From Siphonodentalium dalli (Eukaryota; Mollusca; Scaphopoda; Gadilida; Siphonodentaliidae): 64,000 nucleotides of DNA. Under the pieces are notes generated by a model, which had not been told where the DNA came from, made no database searches, and saw only the letters and a list, made by a program, of their open reading frames with translations. The translations under genes were made by a program, and so were the position numbers. Below are positions 61,201 through 64,000 of this stretch, piece by piece (the stretch's first letter is position 1; each line of letters starts with the position of its first letter). The stretch lies in assembly GCA_032622095.1 (NCBI GenBank), contig CP136064.1, positions 249,707,827 to 249,771,826 of the forward strand. The letters are read 5' to 3'.

Positions 61201-64000
61201 TTTTGAACATTTAGTTTTCCAAACCATGCGCCATAATTCCGGGGGGGGGGGTAAATTGCATCGGAATTCTCCAAATATAATTAGATTTAGTTTATGTTGA
61301 AACAGGTCAGTATTCTTGAGAAGTAACACGGTTGTAAAACAATCTGAAATCTTTTCGTTCAGCCCATGCCGATATTCTATGGTATGGCCTACATACATTT
61401 CCAATAATATGTGTTTGTAGATTCCATATTGTGCTAGTTATTAAAACTAGAAAGATAATCTTTCAACTACGAATTGTACTCGTAGTTTGTGAGCATTATG
61501 TCATATTACGTAATCCCAGTGGCTGCAGACTGGCCGTCATCAGCCAATTAATTAATGCATGTATTTATATAACACGATATCTACGCTCCATGTCCATTGA
61601 TACTGACATGACTTAATATCGTGCCAAATTGACGACGAGAATATTTTATCTAATTACTTCAAATTAGGCTCCTTTTGGTGCTGAAATTCGCTTCTTTGAA
61701 AAAATGCACACCGAGAACGGAACATACATGTATAACTACCTATAACGGGACATAACCGCATTCAAGTGATTATATAGTGTGTATTGTGATTTCAACCACA
61801 CCATTGTCACGAACTATAAATATAAATTTTCTTAAATGGACGATTTGGTTGAGAATTGGTAATTTTTACGCTTGAGTACTTCTGTGGTTATCAGCTATCG
61901 ATATATGGTTATCAGAGTTACATCAATGCTCACAATACATATGATGAATAATTGTTTATTTTAATTTACCTTGCACACAGGTTATCTGGGGATGCTTCAG
62001 TTTGCAAATCAATCGTTTTCAAAACGGTAAAATGTTGATTCCATTATAAACCAGGTTGACGATTTATTTAACAAAATTACCTGTATTTACCCAATATATA
62101 AATATATACTCGCTATACTCACATCTGTTTCCGGTCCATCCAGTGTAGCAATTGCAGGTGTAGTTTCCCATACCGTTATCATAACAAGAGCCGTGATATC
62201 CACAAGGGTTATACACGCATGGTGACGTGTCTGTTGAAAACAAGGAACCCGGCTTTAAAGTGTGGTTAGTAGATCACAATCTGTACAAGCCTTAATGTTC
62301 TTAATAATTCGAATATTAATGTGTTATTGGAAATGTGTGACATTATTGCCATGCGTTTGCTGAATTTGAAGTTCGCCATCAACAGTGATTATTGATATTT
62401 AGACGAAAAAGAGTTATGATTCGAAAACAATACATCAAACAATATACCAATAAAGGAAGACGTACCTAATAAGATACACATATAGCTAAAGACTCAGAAA
62501 CGCAAACACAACATTGTAGTAATCGTTTCCGCTAAAGTAAATGCAATTTCCAACTTTTATTTTGTTCGGTAGGGAACAGTGATTGCATGTAGGAAATGAT
62601 ACTCACAGTTGTTCGTTTGGTTACCTGCAATGTTAGATTGATAGCAAGTGAGTGGTCATCTATGAGTCTGTTGGTGATGTGGACTCATCATATACATTGG
62701 TGAAATAAGTAACTAGGCATTATCTCACATGATACTTTAGCGCCCAGTGTGGATGGGTTGATGTATACTATAAATTGATATCCAACTACTGAGGAATCTT
62801 AAAACATTATATTAGGAGATTCATGCTGCTGAAAATTAATAGAGTATGGTTAGTGTTAATGCCTAAAACGAGACGCATGACTATAATATAATATTCTTCA
62901 CAAAAGCTGTAAGGTCTAAATTCAAAGTGCACAACGAGAACGGAACATACATGTATAACTACCTATAACGGGACATAACCACATTCACGTGATTACATGG
63001 TGTGTATTGTGATTTCAATCACACCATTATCACGAACTATACATATAAATTTTCTTACATGGACGATTTGGTTGAGAATTGGTAATTTTTACTTTTGAGT
63101 ACTTCTGTGATTATCAGCTGACGATATATGGTTATCAGAGTTACATCAATGCTCACAATACATATGATGATTAATTGTTTATTTTAATTTACCTTGCACA
63201 CAGCTTATCTGGGGATGCTTCAGTTTGCCGCAAATCAATCGTTTTCAAAACGGTAAAATGTTGATTCCATTATAAACCAGGTTGACGATTTATTTAACAA
63301 AATGACTTGTATTTTCGCAATATATAAATATATACTCGCCATATTCACAGCTGTGTCCTGTCCATCCAGTGTAGCAATTGCAGGTGTAGTTTCCCATACC
63401 GTTATCATAACAAGAGCCGTGATATCCACAAGGGTTATACACGCATGGTGACGTGTCTGTTGAAAACAAGGAACCCGTCTTTAAAGTGTGGTTAGTAGAT
63501 CACAATCTGTACAAGTCTTAATGTTCTTAATAATTCGAATATTAATGTGTTATTGGAAATGTGTGACATCCTTGCCATGCGTTTGCTGAATTTGAAGTTC
63601 GCCATCAACAGTGATTATTGATATTTAGACGAAAAAGAGTTATGATTCGAAAACAATACATCAAACAATATACCAATAAAGGAAGACGTACCTAATAAGA
63701 TACACATATAGCTAAAGACTCAGAAACGCAAACAAAACATTGTAGTAATCGTTTCCGCTAAAGTAAATGCAATTTCCAACATTTATTTTGTTCGGTAGGG
63801 AACAGTGATTGCATGTAGGAAATGATACTCACAGTTGTTCGTTTGGTTACCTGCAATGGTAGATTGATAGCAAGTGAGTGGTCATCTATGAGTCTGTTGG
63901 TGATGTGGACTCATCGTATAAATTGGTGAAATAAGTAACTAGGCATTATCTCACATGATGGTTTAGCGCCCCGTGTGGATGGGTTGGTGTATACTATAAA
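36825..64000 (-). CDS. Multi-EGF-domain protein gene with interleaved 18-bp microexons and a mucin-like C-terminus (5' end outside window)
   Basis: Spliced minus-strand gene. Fifteen EGF exons alternate with 18-nt microexons at 63833-63850, 62607-62624, 60741-60758, 59515-59532, 57649-57666, 55284-55301, 54058-54075, 52193-52210, 50967-50984, 49101-49118, 47875-47892, 45935-45952, 44710-44727, 42772-42789, 41547-41564 and 39613-39630. A terminal exon follows at 37249-36825. EGF exons begin after CAACAG and end before GTGAGT or GTGAAT. Microexons begin after TTGCAG and end before GTGAGT. Every exon starts and ends in phase 1, so any number of pairs keeps frame. Joined, the window encodes roughly 780 residues: repeats of 42-43 residues (six-cysteine EGF plus linker NQTNNYTSP), then a Thr/Ser stalk. 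No calcium-binding EGF signature precedes Cys1. The start codon, signal peptide and upstream exons lie beyond 64000. The specific gene is not recognised; Notch-like or fibropellin-like EGF proteins are only architectural analogues. Confidence 0.82.
37412..38392 (-). other. Intron of the EGF gene, 3' part
   Basis: Lies between the last microexon and the terminal exon. No further EGF or linker exon found; the remaining part of the intron is the LINE fragment and U0. Confidence 0.6.
38393..38993 (+). pseudogene. LINE reverse-transcriptase fragment abutting the EGF array
   Basis: Conserved blocks in order: WKKAEVVPIRKKGD, NYRPVSILSVMGKVFEKIV, HQSGFLPNHST, FCDVSKAFDKVWHD, AAGVPQ...LGPVFF and the catalytic loop LYADDTCLF (YADD at 38929-38940). 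An in-frame stop after WFRS and a frameshift near 38880 make it a pseudogene. It ends exactly where U0 begins and lies in the intron between the last microexon and the terminal exon, antisense to the gene. Confidence 0.85.
38994..40175 (-). repeat. Truncated end unit (U0) of the 3.1-kb EGF array
   Basis: Starts abruptly at 38994 against a LINE fragment. Matches full units to about 39310, then jumps at AATTAATGTAATTCTAATAT to sequence equivalent to 41250. About 760 bp including one EGF exon are missing; the microexon 39613-39630 remains. Confidence 0.85.
39613..39630 (-). CDS. Most 3' microexon (18 nt), last before the mucin exon
   Basis: Reads GTAACCAAACGAACAACT. The leading GT completes the Cys6 codon of EGF exon 41061-41171; then NQTNN; the final T is completed by AC of the next exon (Tyr). 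It is the only microexon not followed by an EGF exon, because the end unit has lost one (see unit at 38994). Confidence 0.72.
41061..41171 (-). CDS. EGF exon, A type (111 bp)
   Basis: Pattern C-x4-C-x5-C-x10-C-x-C-x8-C with the last Cys split T|GT. Includes GDHGS before Cys3, DGNYT before Cys4 and GWTGNR before Cys6. Donor is a good GTGAGT; acceptor tract is TTCCTTGTTTTCAACAG. Last EGF before the stalk. Its upstream partner is microexon 41547-41564 across a 375-nt intron. Confidence 0.82.
42288..42395 (-). CDS. EGF exon, B type (108 bp)
   Basis: Differs from the A type by GYHGS, YDNGM with one codon fewer between Cys3 and Cys4, and GHS before Cys6. The donor is GTGAAT, weaker at +5. Followed by microexon 41547-41564 across ~723 nt. 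Confidence 0.8.
44224..44334 (-). CDS. EGF exon, A type (111 bp)
   Basis: Same residues as the exon at 41061-41171, with GTGAGT donor. Followed by microexon 42772-42789 across a long intron of ~1.43 kb that carries the long-monomer-specific segment. Confidence 0.82.
45451..45558 (-). CDS. EGF exon, B type (108 bp)
   Basis: GTGAAT donor; GHS before Cys6. Followed by microexon 44710-44727. Second B exon of the two oldest-looking units. Confidence 0.8.
47391..47498 (-). CDS. EGF exon, chimeric A/B (108 bp)
   Basis: The 5' two thirds are B sequence (GYHGS, YDNGM, CNC) but the 3' end is A sequence (GNR, GTGAGT donor). The switch lies in the ~20 bp encoding CYTGWTG. First chimeric exon counted from the 3' end; followed by microexon 45935-45952. 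Confidence 0.81.
48617..48724 (-). CDS. EGF exon, B type (108 bp)
   Basis: GTGAAT donor. Followed by microexon 47875-47892. The flanking intron has GTCTTTAAAG where the more 3' units have GGCTTTAAAG, a marker of the later subclass. Confidence 0.8.
50483..50590 (-). CDS. EGF exon, chimeric A/B (108 bp)
   Basis: B body with A-type GNR end and GTGAGT donor; followed by microexon 49101-49118. Identical in protein to 47391-47498. Confidence 0.81.
51709..51816 (-). CDS. EGF exon, B type (108 bp)
   Basis: GTGAAT donor; followed by microexon 50967-50984. Confidence 0.8.
53574..53681 (-). CDS. EGF exon, chimeric A/B (108 bp)
   Basis: GTGAGT donor with B body; followed by microexon 52193-52210. Confidence 0.81.
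54800..54907 (-). CDS. EGF exon, B type (108 bp)
   Basis: GTGAAT donor; followed by microexon 54058-54075. Confidence 0.8.
56380..56873 (-). mobile_element. TTAA-flanked MITE, subfamily A, inserted in an EGF-array intron
   Basis: 494 bp between direct TTAA copies at 56376-56379 and 56874-56877. Imperfect terminal inverted repeats: AGGTACGGTTGGCCTTGG against AGGCACGTGAGGCCTTAG. Sister units have the uninterrupted site TTTTCTTAAATGGACG, which shows insertion into one TTAA with its duplication. TTAA targeting is typical of piggyBac-type elements. No transposase ORF, so non-autonomous. Confidence 0.88.
57165..57272 (-). CDS. EGF exon, chimeric A/B (108 bp), next to the inserted MITE
   Basis: GTGAGT donor. 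Its downstream intron, before microexon 55284-55301, holds the 494-bp MITE 285 bp past the donor. The next EGF upstream is another chimeric exon, not a B exon, because one short monomer is missing here. Confidence 0.81.
59031..59138 (-). CDS. EGF exon, chimeric A/B (108 bp) with G-to-S change
   Basis: Like the other chimeric exons except YDNSM instead of YDNGM before Cys4. Followed by microexon 57649-57666. Confidence 0.81.
60257..60364 (-). CDS. EGF exon, B type (108 bp)
   Basis: GTGAAT donor; followed by microexon 59515-59532. Confidence 0.8.
62123..62230 (-). CDS. EGF exon, chimeric A/B (108 bp)
   Basis: GTGAGT donor; followed by microexon 60741-60758. Confidence 0.81.
63349..63456 (-). 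CDS. EGF exon, B type (108 bp)
   Basis: Most 5' complete EGF exon in the window; GTGAAT donor; followed by microexon 62607-62624. Confidence 0.8.
63833..63850 (-). CDS. Most 5' microexon in window (18 nt)
   Basis: Same 18 bases as the other fifteen microexons. Its GT must complete a Cys codon from an EGF exon beyond 64000, so the array continues off the right edge. Confidence 0.75.

Larger units (their letters stand above)
58214..61305 (-). repeat. EGF array unit U7 (3092 bp)
   Basis: Short subclass unit with chimeric and B exons. Lacks the MITE, so 58736-58746 is a clean empty site for it. Confidence 0.9.
61306..64000 (-). repeat. EGF array unit U8 (cut by window edge)
   Basis: Same layout as U7; ends at the window boundary inside the intron upstream of microexon 63833-63850. 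Confidence 0.9.

Noticed and set aside
38994-64000. CRISPR or simple satellite interpretation of the array
   Set aside because: Units are 3.1 kb with exons and splice sites, not short direct repeats with unique spacers.

Overview
The window looks like a gene-poor, repeat-rich stretch of an animal genome, probably a marine invertebrate and possibly a mollusc or other lophotrochozoan. The evidence is split exons with GT..AG borders, EGF-type domains, decayed LINEs, a tRNA-derived SINE, Helitrons and TTAA-specific MITEs in A+T-rich DNA. I see no bacterial-type genes, rRNA or functional tRNA. Placement below Metazoa is inference only.

Right part (about 36.6-64 kb, minus strand): one large gene dominates and runs off the right edge. 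It is built from fifteen near-identical 108/111-bp exons, each encoding one EGF-like domain. These alternate strictly with sixteen identical 18-bp microexons that encode the linker between domains. All are phase 1-1. The sixth cysteine codon of each EGF is split by the intron and completed by the microexon. The array ends at 39.6 kb and joins by phase to a terminal exon (37249-36825) encoding a Ser/Thr-rich mucin-like stalk and a hydrophobic C-terminus that looks like a GPI-anchor signal. Predicted product: a secreted, heavily glycosylated, probably membrane-tethered multi-EGF protein. The DNA is a higher-order tandem array of units of about 3.1 kb with two EGF/microexon pairs each, with visible traces of gene conversion, unequal crossover, slipped recombination, a MITE insertion and a truncated end unit.

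Left part (1-36 kb): I find no convincing host gene. It is a graveyard of mobile DNA: two opposed copies of one LINE (1.2-2.5 and 7.2-8.6 kb), three other LINE fragments (3.9, 11.2 and 38.4 kb), six TTAA-flanked MITE copies in two subfamilies, a Helitron nested inside one MITE (15995-18680) and a second shorter Helitron (29900-30806). There is also a SINE (26 kb), several fold-back elements, a 1.24-kb direct duplication (32.1 and 35.35 kb) and a tandem array of about 340 bp between the duplicates. A few short ORFs look weakly coding but are unrecognised.

Limits: splice sites are read by eye from motif and phase logic, no expression or homology search was possible, and copy number in such a homogeneous array depends on correct assembly.
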